Positions 11,121 through 23,350 of a DNA stretch of 64,000 bases are shown piece after piece. The notes beneath the pieces were generated by a model. It was not told the DNA's origin, searched no databases, and saw only the letters and a list, made by a program, of their open reading frames with translations. Made by a program: the position numbers and the translations under genes. The first letter of the stretch is position 1. Every line of letters begins with the position of its first letter. The stretch comes from Madurella fahalii. Its lineage: Eukaryota > Ascomycota > Sordariomycetes > Sordariales. The stretch spans positions 7,279,001 through 7,343,000 of the forward strand of contig CM056875.1 of the NCBI GenBank assembly GCA_029876055.1, read 5' to 3'.

Positions 11121-12993
11121 ATCGTGGACTCGCTCTCTTTTGTCCTCTGCGGCTACGACGTCGCATATATGTTGGGCGCAAGTACAGCCACTATAATCCG
11201 GGGTGGTGTGATCCACGATGGCCACCCTGCAGTCGCTCGTCGTCCGCGACCAGCAGCCATCAGTCACCCGCCGCCCTAGTACGGAATGCGTATCGTTCCA
11301 CGCCTGCCATTGCCAATTCTGTCAGAGCCTACCACACCTCGTCCTCATTTCGACGGCAATGAATGTGCCGTGTTCTGCCAAGAGTGGCCGTCAACGTTGC
11401 GCTTGTTGTTAGTCATTTTGTCCGGCATCTTCAGGATAATTGCACCCATGGAGAAGAACAAGAGCCCCTGGCGGCACTGGCCGATGTGTTCAACACTATG
11501 CTTTCGTTAAGGTGGTTCGTTTGATCGGGCCTAGCGCGGGGAATGCGCTGCGCTAGTAGAGCGAGACCATTCAGGCCGAGCGCAATTTGCGTCTATATCT
11601 CGCTGGCCCTGTCGTCCTGAGCCGGAGGGTGTAGGAGGTGCCGACGCCCCCTTCGGCGACGATCGAGATGGGCCAAAAGGCCGATTCCAGGTGGAGCATT
11701 TACATAAGCTTTTTCCCAGAATATTTCATGCCGGCAGTGGTATGATTGCTAACTGTCAGGGGATTGACGCAGCCTAATGCAGCTCTCCCAGACAGGGTCT
11801 GTCACACGAATTCGACCCTGCGAGGATAGTAGCGACGCGGCCGTCTCCAAGCAGCTCGACATGTTCCGACTCCGAGGGAGGCCCGGCAGACAGAGTAGCA
11901 GCCGAGCCTACAGGGCTCCCGGAAGGATCAATAAAGTGATTTGTCACCAGACGTGAAAAACTGCGGTCGATATGTCGGCAAGTGTTTAGTTTATTGCTTC
12001 TGCTAGCCATGTCTCCGCGCGCTGACCGGTGAACACGAGCAAGCAAGGAACCCCTACGAAGAAGTTTGACGTCTGGTTCGGAGATCTGCATACCAATAAC
12101 GGCGAAGCCCATCCCCTGCTGCGCAACCACTGGAGACAAGGAAGCATTCCCCCACCGACTAGTGGGAACGCCACGAACCAAGTGGAGGGTGCTGATGAAA
12201 CACGCCACAAACCGTTCATGAACCGCGTATTCTACCCCATCAGGCACTACACTAGAACCCGGATGGAGATTTTTCGCTCGGGCAGTACGGATATGTGCTC
12301 GCGGAGCCATCCGGGGCCCACACAACTTCACGAGAGGCCTATTTCTGCGTACCCCGTCAACGGTTTTGTTTCATGTCAGAGACACGGTTGTTTTCTGTGA
12401 CCCAAGCGTAATCCCCTTGCCTAGGGATTTTGCCCGTGCGGGCTGTCACCATTGTCGCCATCCGCTCGGTGGGACTCCGAGGTGCCGGTGGGCGTCCCGA
12501 GCAGGTGGGCGCCCGATGACAGACCCTGTCGTGGCAAATGCCAAGCCGCCGACCCAGACTTTGCGTGATGAGAAAAAGCAAACGCCGTTTCCCCCAAAAA
12601 TGACCCACAGCTAGCCATCTACGTGTAGTATAGGTGTATAGCCCCTGATTCCGTCGATTTCTTTGCCTCTTCGTGCTAGGCCCCTTGAGGAAAAATGATG
12701 GAAGATCACAAGGGGTGGATGGAGTTGGTTCTGGATCTCGCCGTTTTTATTGTATCCCCACAATCGGGCTTATTTCCCCAAGTGGTGGGAACTTTGAATA
12801 CCTAATCGTCCATACTCCACACGCTACCCCAGTCCAAGCCTCCAGTTCGGACGGACAGAAGCAAATAAAATCCATAGATGGGCTCAAACATGTTGCAAGG
12901 TTCTTGGGGATTCAAAATCCACCACCTGCCGTGCTCTCCGGACACCCTTCGACTTCTTTCCCCGTCCGGCAATGCAGCATCCGCGACATCGCC
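11121..12993. other. Intergenic region, no gene seen
   Basis: Open frames up to 185 codons on the minus strand at 11774-12331 and others on the plus strand are unlike any family I recognise and have irregular codon use. The 3' part, from about 12660, is the promoter of the PTH11-like gene that starts at 12994. Confidence 0.35.
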
Positions 12994-14323
12994 ATGGCCG
13001 ATTCATCAGTGCTCCCCGGAATCCCAGGTTATGACCCTCATGACCTCCAGCCATGGACCGTCCAGGTTGTGGTGTCAGTAACGGTCCTCGCAACCGTGGC
13101 GGTGGGTTTACGATTGCTCAGCCGCCGCATCAACGGCCAGGCGCTATGGTGGGATGACTACATGATCTTATGGTCACTGGTATGTTACGACACTAATTAC
13201 CGCTTTATGGCAAAGCAAGGCGCACCAACCTGACGCACCACCGACCTAAAGCTATGGAACTTTGTCACGGTCGGATTCATCTTCGCCATGTACGCAGCCG
13301 GCATGGGCATCCATGCCGACAAAATCCCCTTCGACGATATCGTCCTCATGGCCAAGTTCCTCGTCGTGGCCGAGATCCTCTACGTCTTCAACCTCGTATG
13401 GACGAAGCTCAGCATCCTGCTCATGTACTACCGCATCTTCCACGTTCCCTACTTCAAGAAAGTGGCCTATGGCATTGCTGCGTTTATCATAGCCTGGGTC
13501 ATTTGCATCACCTTTCTCTTCATTTTCATCTGCATACCAGTGGAGAAGCTCTGGTACCCGGACCTCCCGGGCCATTGTATTGACCAAGTCGGCACATGGA
13601 TCGCCAACGCCGCCTCCACGATCCTGTCTGACATCGCCATCCTCGTTCTGCCCATCCCGCAGGTGTGGAAACTGCAGCTGCGGAGGCCCGAGAAGGTTGG
13701 CATCACGGTTGCGTTTTGCTTGGGTTTCTTGTAAGGGCACTCGCAGCCTCGCCTCTCCTCGCCCACCCCGGCGATAGCTTTGACACTGACCGCATGCAAT
13801 CCCCAGCGTCGTCTTCGCCTCGATCTACCGCTTCACCGTCCTCTTTTCGTACAGCAATAATGACCCGACCTACACGCTCGCGCCCACGGTCGGCTGGACC
13901 GCCATCGAGATGTCGGCCGGCATCGTTTCCGCCTGCCTCCCGACGCTCTCACCCGTCATGTTCCTCGTCCTCCGCAAAATGGGCGTCAAGAAGTCGATCC
14001 TCAGCAGGAGCGCCAACACGGCGCCCTCGTCTCGGAACAACTTTGTCAAGTCACCCGGCCAGACGGGCAGCCGGCCCGAGGGCGAGCTGCTCCAGTCCAA
14101 GAAGGATGCCGCGGGGACGTTCTACCGCTTGCCCGATGATAATATCTCGGGCGAGACGGCGAACGAGAACGAGCCCGTCGACGCTGAGCTGCGACCCGAG
14201 CACGGCTACGCTTATACCGTGACGAGTAAGCCGGGGAAGTGCAAACGGGGAAGCCTGGTTACGGATGACATCCCTTTGCATGGGATTCGGGTGGATACCG
14301 ATTTCAAGCACTCGACGAGCTGA
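12994..14323 (+). CDS. PTH11-like integral membrane protein, rhodopsin fold
   Basis: Three exons: 12994-13179, 13252-13730 and 13807-14323. The introns are 72 and 76 nt with GTATGT and GTAAGG donors. Removing both gives about 393 residues in one frame. Helix 1 (VVVSVTVLATVAVGLRLLSR) is followed by the family motif WWDDY, then LVWTKLSILLMYYRIF in helix 3 and a run of helices up to about residue 270. The C-terminal tail of about 125 residues is hydrophilic and presumably cytoplasmic. This is the architecture of the fungal rhodopsin-domain family, orphan seven-helix membrane proteins of the PTH11 class. Its ligand cannot be inferred. It stands alone between a HET remnant and the AA9 gene. Confidence 0.85.
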
Positions 14324-16001
14324 ACGGCGGAGGCTTGAGCGGCTGGATGGATATGAACTGGTTTATTAACTTGGATATAATTACGTATGTTAAGTGAGCG
14401 ATAAGTTTTTCGGATTTGGGCCTTTATAATCGCAGACTATGACGGGTGCCTAGTAGGTAGGTAACGTACAATCCTAACCCACCACCCTTCCCATTCCGAG
14501 GAGCACCCCTACTTCTACGCAAACCCATCCGATCACCACGAACGCGTGGGTCACGGGCCTTTGCCGTTTCGCATACCTCGCCTCCTCATACGACACGAGC
14601 TACAAATCCCCTCAGTGCCAATCCCGTGACTTCATATGCCGGCAATCTATTTTTTTCTCACCATTGTGTGAGCGGATCCCCACGTGGGAGAGCAATATAG
14701 CCTGCATCGCTCTCCTTGTCTCCCTTATTAGTTAACTGCGGAAGAACAGCATGTTACGGTAGACACCCGTTTCCCAATTTTTCTTCAGCAATCTTCTCCC
14801 ACATTCCATGCGGTAATTATTATGGCACACTCATTCAGAGCTGCGATGCTAGTTGCAACGAGCTACCTACTATCTCCCAAGGACGACGCCCCGCAGCAGC
14901 CCTCTCTCCTCCGACAGCACACCTAAGGTACCTAACCCAACAAAGTACAAAACGTTGAGCGCGCTTGATCGGAGATTTAGACTGATATCTTTATCATAGT
15001 TCCTTTCCAAATCACCGATCAAGTCCTGATATCCTCAAAAGCGTGTCACTCGCCGGGTCATTGCCCGCCGGCACCCACACCCCCAAGGCATACGACCCCG
15101 TGGCTTAGACCATGACCTCAATACGCGGCGGCATAGTAACGCCGAATACCAAGACCCTAGATTCTTGAACAGATTTTCTCAATCCAGCTCCGGCCCCCAC
15201 CAACGTTTAAACCGACGGCATGTTCAGAGAGCTTCGGTCGGCAGTATTTGGCCCGACCGCGTCATTGAACGTCAACCCTGCATCGATTGGTGCGATGCCG
15301 CTCCGACTGATGACGGACGGCATTTCCTTGCTGCCAACCGCATGGGGAGCATTCTCCACCTCGCGTCCAAATCGGCTGCTCTTCCCGGTGTTCGACGACG
15401 GTAGTGCTGTGGGGCAAGCGTCCCTGAAACCAGGAAGCCAGTGCCGCGTGGGCGAGACAAGAGGGAGAATCCTGGCGACAAGAATTACGGGGCCCGCCAT
15501 TGATGAAAGCCCAGAGGCTTGGCTCGGCCGCTCTAGGAATTGTCGGTAAGGCTGCCGAACACTATATTAGATGGGCCGGACCTCGACCCTCCGGCCCTCC
15601 ATCCGGGGTCACCTCGGACCGCCCACGCTTGCACCAACTCGGACTAGTCGCCGAGATGTCGCACTCAGATCGATGCTGCGCCTGAGTTGTCGCCGGCGTC
15701 ACACGGCTCGGCCTCCGCCGCCTCCTTCCAGCAGCCACACGCATGCACTCCAGGTTATGCCCTCCTACCTTCTGGGGAACAGACCCCGGATATGATACAG
15801 GCCTTGTTTGTTTGTGAGTCTGACATCTTTAACACGTGGGGCTGGCGATGACCGCACACTTATATATACTTACCTCTTGTGGCCTCCCATGTTTTTTCCG
15901 CTGCGTTGCCTACTGCCTTGTTGCCTCGCTAGCTCAAGTTACTGGTACAGATTAACAAGACTTCAGCGGCCTTATTCCTTCCGCCACCACACACAGCAAG
16001 T
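14324..16001. other. Intergenic region, no gene seen
   Basis: A plus-strand open frame of 109 codons starts at 15220 but has no family features. A TAGTAGGTAGGTAA element lies at 14451-14464. The last 150 bases before 16002 look like a fungal promoter and leader, with a TATATATA stretch near 15861 and CT-rich sequence. Confidence 0.35.
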
Positions 16002-16783
16002 ATGAAGGCCCTCGCCCCCCTCATGATGGCCGGCGCTGCCAGCGCCCATACCATTTTCTCGTCCCTTGAGGTCGGCGGTGTCAACCAGGGCGTTGGCCAG
16101 GGTGTCCGTGTGCCCTCATACAACGGCCCCGTCCAGGATGTCACGTCCAATTCAATCGCCTGCAACGGGCCCCCCAACCCGACGACCCCCACCTCCAAGG
16201 TCATCACCGTGCGGGCCGGTGACACCGTCACCGCCATCTGGCGGTACATGCTCAGCACTACCGGCTCGTCCCCCAACGACGTCATGGACATCAGCCACAA
16301 GGGCCCGACAATGGCCTACCTCAAGAAGGTCAATGATGCCACTTCTGACTCGGGCGTCGGTGGTGGTTGGTTCAAGATCCAGGAGGACGGTCTGAACAAC
16401 GGCGTCTGGGGCACCGAGCGCGTCATCAACAACCAAGGCCGCCACAACATCAAGATCCCCGAGTGCATCGCCCCTGGCCAGTACCTCCTCCGTGCTGAGA
16501 TGCTCGCGCTACATGGGGCTCAATCGCCCGGCGGCGCACAGTTTTACATGGAGTGCGCACAGATCAACGTTGTCGGCGGCTCCGGCAGCAAGACGCCCTC
16601 AACAGTCAGCTTCCCGGGCGCTTACTCCGTACGTTACCCCCGAAACCAACTTCAGCGTCTACTATCAAAAAAAATGCTAACTTATTGCTTTTACAGAGCT
16701 CCGACCCCGGAGTCACCCTCAGCATCTACTGGCCGCCCGTCACCAACTACCAGGTTCCCGGCCCCAGGCCTTTCACCTGCTAA
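16002..16783 (+). CDS. AA9 lytic polysaccharide monooxygenase (formerly GH61)
   Basis: Two exons, 16002-16628 and 16697-16783, with a 68-nt intron (GTACGT donor, TTACAG acceptor), encode 237 residues. A 15-residue signal peptide ends in ASA, so the mature enzyme starts with His16 (HTIFSSLEV), the first ligand of the copper histidine brace. The second ligand is H99 in DISHKGP. The axial Tyr182 and second-shell H171 and Q180 sit in LHGAQSPGGAQFYMECAQ. The C-terminus PFTC follows the family pattern, and no cellulose-binding module or linker is present. AA9 enzymes cleave cellulose, and some cleave xyloglucan, by copper-dependent C1 and/or C4 oxidation outside the cell. Regiospecificity cannot be read reliably here. 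The exon 2 end is needed to complete the fold, since reading through the intron gives an unrelated tail. Confidence 0.95.
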
Positions 16784-18476
16784 GCGTCTTGTAATAGCAA
16801 GGTATGGGAGCCGATGGTACGCATAGGATGGGATTAGATGACATGGGGGTTTGCATCCACTGGGGTAACCGATGGACATCCAGAGTGTTCTCCTACCGCA
16901 TGGCACTTTCTCGCTTCTTGTAAATAGATAGCTTAGGATCTTTCTCCTCGCCCTAGAACTGGCGGTGAACCCCAGAGGGGTCAGGAGGCAGCACGTCCAA
17001 TTTTATTCTCAACATATAGCTATTCTACAAGGAATTCAGCTTCTCGCTGTTGTTACATTCGATAAGCAGAAAGCGAGTGAAAACAAGCTATGACACTAGT
17101 ACGCAAACCAGTGTCTGCAGGCCAGATATCCTGTTAACGATCTCATATGATTCTCCGAGACACCTTCTTTTTTTTTTTTTTTTTTTTTTTTTTGGCCCGA
17201 TCACAATCGGAGAGCTGTGTGGCTTCTGGCCCTTCAACCACAGCCAGAGTGCCGTCTTCGTCTCCCTGCTGCATTGGCAAGTGACTTGCTGGTGTAGAAC
17301 CCACGTCGACATGTATAGATCCGGAGCCTATACCTACCTACAGTACGCGAGGAGTAGTACTACGTAGGATGACTGCAGAGACATAGTTGAGATTGCCGTT
17401 CGCATTTGATTTGGAGCTAATTAATTACCTACAGACATGGTAACCTCCTGAACACATTTTGTCACTTTGGCCACTTGAGTATAGTTAGCACACATATATC
17501 GGGAAAAAGCTATCCATTCGATAACTATTTACCATTCTCAACTCCTTAATGTTCCTCTGCGATTAGCTTCCATATAACCCTTACTAGAGAACGGTGAAAC
17601 CCACTGCCACCCCTGGAGCGCCCGGTCCTGGAATGGGATGCTATATAGCATTGCGACGAGTACGAATACGGACCATCTGGCACGAGTCGCATCCTTTCTC
17701 GGTGAACTGCACTGCGTTCGTGTTGAGATCCGCGGTCGTCTGGCTGTCGTCGTCATTGCATTTGTCGGGAACATTGCTCCTGGCCTTCTTCGTCGGGCAC
17801 CTCAGAGTATACCTATCCGTGCGCTGGTTCTTGCGGGCGCGGCAAACGATGTTTGATTTTGATTTTCGTTGTGCGAAGGTTTATTTTATGTTTCTATTAA
17901 CGGGGGTTAGGTTGTCAAGTAGTACAGAGAAGTGGAATTGGTGAGAAGTCCGTATATACTTGATAGGTTTGTAGATAACGTACAGTACCAGATGGCCAGG
18001 CCAAAGCGGTTTGATGTTCAGAACGAGTTCAACGTCTCGCTTGGAGCCTATTGTCGAACTTGCTGTTCAACTCCTTGTCTGGTTGTAGTGTATTTGTTTA
18101 TCACTTTGCTTTGGGCTTGTTTATCTCGTTCAAGTTGTATTTACGTGCCTTCCGAATTTTCTTTCAGGCACAGAACAAGCAAGAATAATTAGCATTCAAT
18201 CTTGGACCATCGCCGCAAACAATGAGGTGGTTGTTTGTAACACCTAAATCTTATGAATCAAAGAAACCCATTTCCTCTGGCCCTTTGTTCAATGCTGGCA
18301 ATAAAATGGAGGGCACCAAGTACCACCAAGAAATAAAAATTCGCCAACCCACACAACAAGCGCCAATCTACCGATAAAACCATTCAGTGGAAGGGCACGC
18401 GGGGATCACAGCGATCTAACCTTGCCAGTACACGTACGCTCCCACTTTGCAAGTGGATACCCAAAGCTTGGCCAGA
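16784..18476. other. Intergenic region with T26 run
   Basis: The 3' flank of the AA9 gene. A run of 26 T occupies 17168-17193. A TACCTACCTACAGTA element lies at about 17329-17343. The AT content rises from about 17860 to 18200. No gene was seen. Confidence 0.4.
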
Positions 18477-19340
18477 ATGTGCATTGAATTCCGGCTCATG
18501 CTGTACTGCCATGTGGCCGGCCACTTCCCCGTTGGTTCCAACAAGGTAGGTCTAATGACGGAAGGATGCAATTGCGGCACTGTCACCGTTATGTACATTG
18601 ACCCTTATCGCAGCGAGCTCTTTGCGTCTGAATGTGGACAATGCTTCCCGAACACACAAAGCTTGCCCCAGGTGTCGCCGTCAATATCTGAAGGTGTAAT
18701 AGAAGTCAATGCTGAGGACTCCGCTACTGATCTCCAGAACCATCTTACTGTTAACCCTTGGGACAGCAGTAATGGACCTCAACTCCTTGCTACCGGAGTT
18801 GGAAATCTTGTCTCTGACCCTGAGGACCTCGCGCTCGGTCCTGAAGATGGTGGCGCGAACTTGACAGCCGTAAACAGTACTACGACGCCGTGCCCGCTTC
18901 CCCCTGCCACCTTCCAAAGCATCCCGCTGACTGCGGAGACAGGTATGCGCCAGGAGATTTTTGACCACTCCCGGTAATACTTTCAAAACCACAGCCAATT
19001 CCAATTCTTGCCCTCGGAAATGAAGAACTACCAGCAGGACCAAAGCCAGACCACCCAACACGGCCAGGGGACCGTACTGCCCCGGGGACAGTTGGCCAAT
19101 GGGCCCCCGTACCCCGAGGACACCCAGTGGTGCCAACCGGACATTACCCAGTACCAGTTGGTGCAAGGGATGATCCCACCGCAGCAGCTCCCGACCAGTA
19201 GCGTTCCCTTCCAGGTCGCTCAGGGAGACGGCAATGGAGGACAGCATCGGATAATAATCCAGAACTTGTACATCAACAACATAAATGCCTCGACGCCAAG
19301 CCCGCAAGTTCCATACTCTCCTTTCCTGCCCAGCAAGTAG
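18477..19340 (+). CDS. Doubtful hypothetical gene, two frames that do not join cleanly
   Basis: An ATG at 18477 opens a frame (MCIEFRLMLYCHVAGHFPVG) that runs to 18977. A second frame at about 18995-19340 is rich in Gln and Pro (MKNYQQDQSQTTQHGQG, then HRIIIQNLYINNINA). A consensus intron lies between them (18943-18994, GTATGC donor, CACAG acceptor). Using it puts the second segment one base out of frame and ends the protein after about ten residues. Either this is a pseudogene with a one-base indel or the model is wrong. The Asn/Gln-rich second part resembles the disordered tails of regulators, but no domain is visible and I assign no function. Confidence 0.25.
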
Positions 19341-19549
19341 TGCAATTAAGGGTATCATCATCAACGACATCATCATCATCAAGTGGGTTCATGCCGCGGT
19401 GGTTGCCAGCTGTTTCACATTCGTTTTTTTGTGTTCCCGTAGTTAGAGCCGACTTCACTTCGCTGAGGTGAGGTGGTTAAGTTTGAATGAAATTTGCATC
19501 TCGGGAACCGCTTCTTGGTCGATTAAGGTTGTGATCATGGACTTCGGAG

Positions 19550-20314
19550 CTACCAGTCTAGTATAGTTGCCGTAGCAGTTGGCCGCCCGGCGAGCTGTGG
19601 CTTGTGGCGAGAATCCTGAATTTCTTCGATAATTACTACTAAGTATTCTCGGAAGCAGACGAGGGTCTTCTGGCTATCTGAGTACTCATCAAGAGTGTTG
19701 ATTATTAGGAAACATGCTGCCATGTCGGAGGCGTTCAAGAGGAAGAGAGACAGTTTGGATGCTTTTTCTGCTGTTGGCGTCCCGGGTGGTCTTGTAGGTT
19801 ACTCGCAGCTCTGATACGCTGAAGTGTTTCCGGACAACGCTTTGTCGTCCAGATCAACGAAATCAGTTGAAATATCCATGACCGGAGAAACGACGAAGCT
19901 GTTGTTCGTTCTCTGCCCGCCTCACAGAAAAGGAAGTAGATGGAGGGGCGTTGGAAGTCTGTTTTCGATATGTTCCAAGACCTCGTAGTAAAGGATGATT
20001 GCCGCATACAGGGGGGCCATGTATCCAGATAACCTCCTGGACATCATCCTGGGATATCCACTCCGAAAGCTCGCGGCGGCTAAGAACCCAGTCGCAGCCT
20101 GTTGCTATCGACTCTAAAGCGTTATGTTCTTCGTGGCATTCTCTTGCATGTGAGCGCTTTTCCCCTTGATGCTGCTAATCACAGTTGAAATTTTCGGAGA
20201 TTGAGTGAAGAGCGGCTGTTTAGGTCCTGTTCCGGGAGAGGATGATGTCACATCCTTGTAGAGCCTGACCTTCTGATCAGAGGGTTCTTGGTGCCAGGGA
20301 ACAGCTTTTGTCAT
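19550..20314 (-). pseudogene. Relic of a NACHT-type NLR (STAND NTPase)
   Basis: On the minus strand, translation around 20110-20020 reads WVLSRRELSEWISQ and then VIWIHGPPVCGNH, the position where fungal NACHT proteins carry the P-loop (GxxGxGKS/T). Here the essential Gly-Lys-Ser/Thr is replaced by Cys-Gly-Asn-His. After a frameshift the next segment reads FQRPSIYFLFCEAGRERTTA and SSFLRSWIFQLISL, the usual post-P-loop pattern of these proteins. A further piece (CFLIINTLDEYSDSQ, about 19700) resembles the Walker B region, normally DALDEC. No repeats or intact ends were found. Full-length relatives are allorecognition and immunity receptors of 1000 or more residues, so this is a short, broken remnant and cannot be a working ATPase. 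Confidence 0.6.
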
Positions 20315-22005
20315 TTTGCGAGGACCAGCCGGACGGGGTCGGCGTTGGTTAGGCTCGCGCTGACAGAAGTGTTCACTCTCTTTTGGCCACAGCCTCGTTC
20401 AGGATTCACTCGTAATACAATTGCGCTAGGGTTGCAGTGCTCCCCCACGTTTCCCCAAGCGCTCTGCACCAAAACGTGTTTCCAACTGACGTAAGCCTAC
20501 CTTGTCCAACTTGATCGGCCGCCGTCCCGTCAACCGGATCTCTCCCGGTTCCCCGCCCCTAAAATTTGGCGGTCGTCGTCACCAAAAACCCCAGCAACCA
20601 GGGAAAACCCCCCTGCTAGCGCAATTGTGTTATGCATATGTACGAGTTGAGTCTTCGGGGTCGTCGGTTTTTTTTGGGAAAAGAGCTATTTTTGCATGGG
20701 GAAGATCCAAAATTCCAGGCTCAGCCCCTGTCCGAGCTCGCGCTACCCTGATGCAATCTCAGGTTTGTCTCAGCTCGGCAAACAAAGTCGGGATTTAGTA
20801 TTGAGGGGCCCAGTACAGGACAGCTGCAAGGCACCATGAACGCCGGCTACCTGTAGTCAGCCAGCCACCTGCGCGTGCATTCGTAATGGAAACAGTCAAT
20901 TACTTGAAAATAAAAAAAAAATTGAAAGCTACCCGCATGTTATGTCTTCAACTGTCTGGTCCCCTAAGATGTGACTCCTCCCATGTCCAGAAAGGCATGG
21001 ATCAATTTCATCGAGGGTGTGTGGCTGATGGCTACCTTTTGGTAAGGTAAATTTCGAGGGGCCTTGGCACAAGCGAGAAGCTAAGACTGACTTGTTCTAC
21101 AGTTTGGAAAATAATGCTGAAACCTGGCTTTTGCTGCGCACTGTTGACTTGAGCACAGCTTGAGTTTGATCCTGAGATTATGTCCTGACATCTCGCACAC
21201 GTGGTTGTGGCTTGGTCGTCATTCCTTCACCGTCCGTGTTCAACTACAGGCCTGCTAGGATTTTGATAGGCAGGCGACGTAGGGACGGTAGACGTTATCT
21301 AGGGCCACAGACTCGTTCTGAAGGCATCGTCTGGGGACCCACATGTACTGTACATACGCACGCATGGTATATAGTAGCAGTGAGCGACGCGCCCAGGTTG
21401 ACCGTACGCTGCTGGCCACACCTGGCCTTCAGAATGAGCGTGTGCGCCAGACGCTAAGTATATAAGTTAGCTTTGCCCGGCCGGTATATCTACTACGTAA
21501 CCTGTTGTGGGGGGTGGCTTTCCGATCCCTAGTTAAGCGAAATGTTGGGGACCTTGGAAAACCGACGACCAACCGAATTTCCCGCAGGGAACGGGCGCAC
21601 AGACCGCGCGGTGAGCGGCCCCTGGGTGAGCGGCCCCCGGGGTGAGCGGGTGCGCAAAAATTGCTAGGTTGATTCAGGTACTTTTGGTTGTTGAAGTGGT
21701 TGAAATTCGGCCCTTGGCCCACAACAGAATTCGGCGGGGTGCTCATGACCTCTTCCGTTCTCTCCTAGATTCCATTTCGTTTCATGTCCTTCAAGTTTAC
21801 ATGTATTTCCACCACATGGTCTGCCATGTGATTGACCTATCTAAGACAACAGAGCAATTGAGGGTTGAAGCGATTCACCTTTTTCCAACTGGGAATGCAG
21901 GGGTATCTCCATCTTGGCGCACCTAATCCGGGATCACCCCTTCATGCCAACACTACCTTACCCAGAGCGAACACAAGGTCGCACAAGGCGTGTTGAAGAG
22001 GGGCC
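20315..22005. other. Intergenic region with a short GC-rich tandem repeat
   Basis: No gene was seen. A GTGAGCGG-type unit is repeated three times at about 21610-21650. AT-rich stretches occur near 20905-20930 (A-rich run). The 3' end is the promoter of the PTH11-like gene starting at 22006. Confidence 0.35.
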
Positions 22006-23350
22006 ATGTCTAGCTCTACCACTCTGGATCCCCCGCCGCTCCCGGATCCCAATGAGTGGAATGGACAGTCGGCAACTCCATGCGCTGCCGTCGCCCTCGG
22101 ACTGGCCACTCTCGCCGTCGGCCTGCGCTTCTGGGCCCGGGCTGGGATTCTTGGTGTCTTGGGCTTGGAGGATTGGTTCATCCTAGCCGCGCTGGTATGT
22201 TGCTTCGAGACGGAGTATCAATGTTGGGCTTCTGGTTAACCCCTTACTACTCCCTAGGCATCTTCTATCGGTGTTACCGTCTGCTTGGGTCTCGGTAAGC
22301 TCACTCTCTCGGAACCGAATCCTCACCTCGCTGCACTGCGTCAGCTAACCCGATCTTGGATGTATGGTCCAGAACTTCGCCATGGCTTGGGAAAGCATGT
22401 GGTCTATGTTGAGCCTTATGACTTGATGATGTACTTCAAAGTAAGATTTGACTCCCTGGGCTAACGGGCGCTGAGTGCTAATCCGGAGCCCCAGATCAGC
22501 TTCATTGGTACCATCGTCTACGTTCTCAGCATGACATTTACCAAGCTGTCAATTCTCTGTTTGTACATCCGCGTTCTCACCTACGACCGTGTCCGTCTTG
22601 CCGCAAAAATACTGCTTGGCGTTGTGCTCGTCAGCCACATTTACATCCTAGTGGCACTCTTCGCCGCCTGCGTTCCCCTGGATGCGTTTTGGGACTTCTC
22701 GAAACGGGAGACGGCATATTGCCATCCTCTATCCATATACTGGAGCCACGCCGGCCTCAACATTGTCACTGACTTTCTCATCTTCACGCTGCCACTCACT
22801 GTAATGGGCAAAATTCGAGCAACTCGTCTGCAAAAGATGGCCCTTTGTGTCATCTTCATTCTTGCATTTAGGTACCTATGGCCTCCAATAACGCTCTCTT
22901 CCGAATATAATAGACTAATTCATCATCTCCGCGGCAAGTGTATGCATTATCTCGTTGACACGAGCACTCCTTCTTGCAAGAGACATTGCCTCGGGCGCAC
23001 AAGATGTCACCTGGGGCGCAGCCGAAACAGCAAATTGGAATACATGGGAGGTCAACATAGCCATCATCTGCGCTTGCTTGACCACCATGAAGCCCATCGT
23101 TACACGTTTCTTCCCCGGCCGTTTCTCCCCCTACTCATCGACATTACCGGATGAGGAGGATACCAGTCGTGGTCGTGGGCCCCGCCATCGGCCCCTACAC
23201 GGCGAAACCGAGCTGTTCACGATGGAACCTGCCGCCGATGCCGACGCCGAGGCACGGCAACCCAGGACGACGGATTGTGAGGAAACGAGAGATGGTGAGG
23301 CTACGTCGTCACCTTCATTGACAGAGATGGTGTCGGTTAAGGCTGGATAG
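22006..23350 (+). CDS. PTH11-like integral membrane protein, rhodopsin fold (five exons)
   Basis: Exons are 22006-22194, 22258-22294, 22373-22440, 22495-22871 and 22939-23350; every junction is GT-AG and the phases match. The product is about 360 residues. It begins MSSSTTLDPPPLPDPNEWNG, has helix 1 (ALGLATLAVGLRFWAR) and then LEDWF in place of the usual DDW. The small exons supply GVTVCLGLG and HGLGKHVVYVEPYDL, the conserved extracellular loop, and exon 4 supplies MTFTKLSILCLYIRV and two more helices. The last exon gives ITLTRAL-type helix 6, an NW-NTWEVNIAIICACLTT helix 7 region and a charged cytoplasmic tail. This is the third member of the family in 23 kb. It is an orphan seven-helix protein of the PTH11 class with unknown ligand. 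Confidence 0.85.

Noticed and set aside
15220..15549. 109-codon plus-strand open frame
   Set aside because: No family features, no supporting splice sites and ordinary for GC-rich intergenic DNA.
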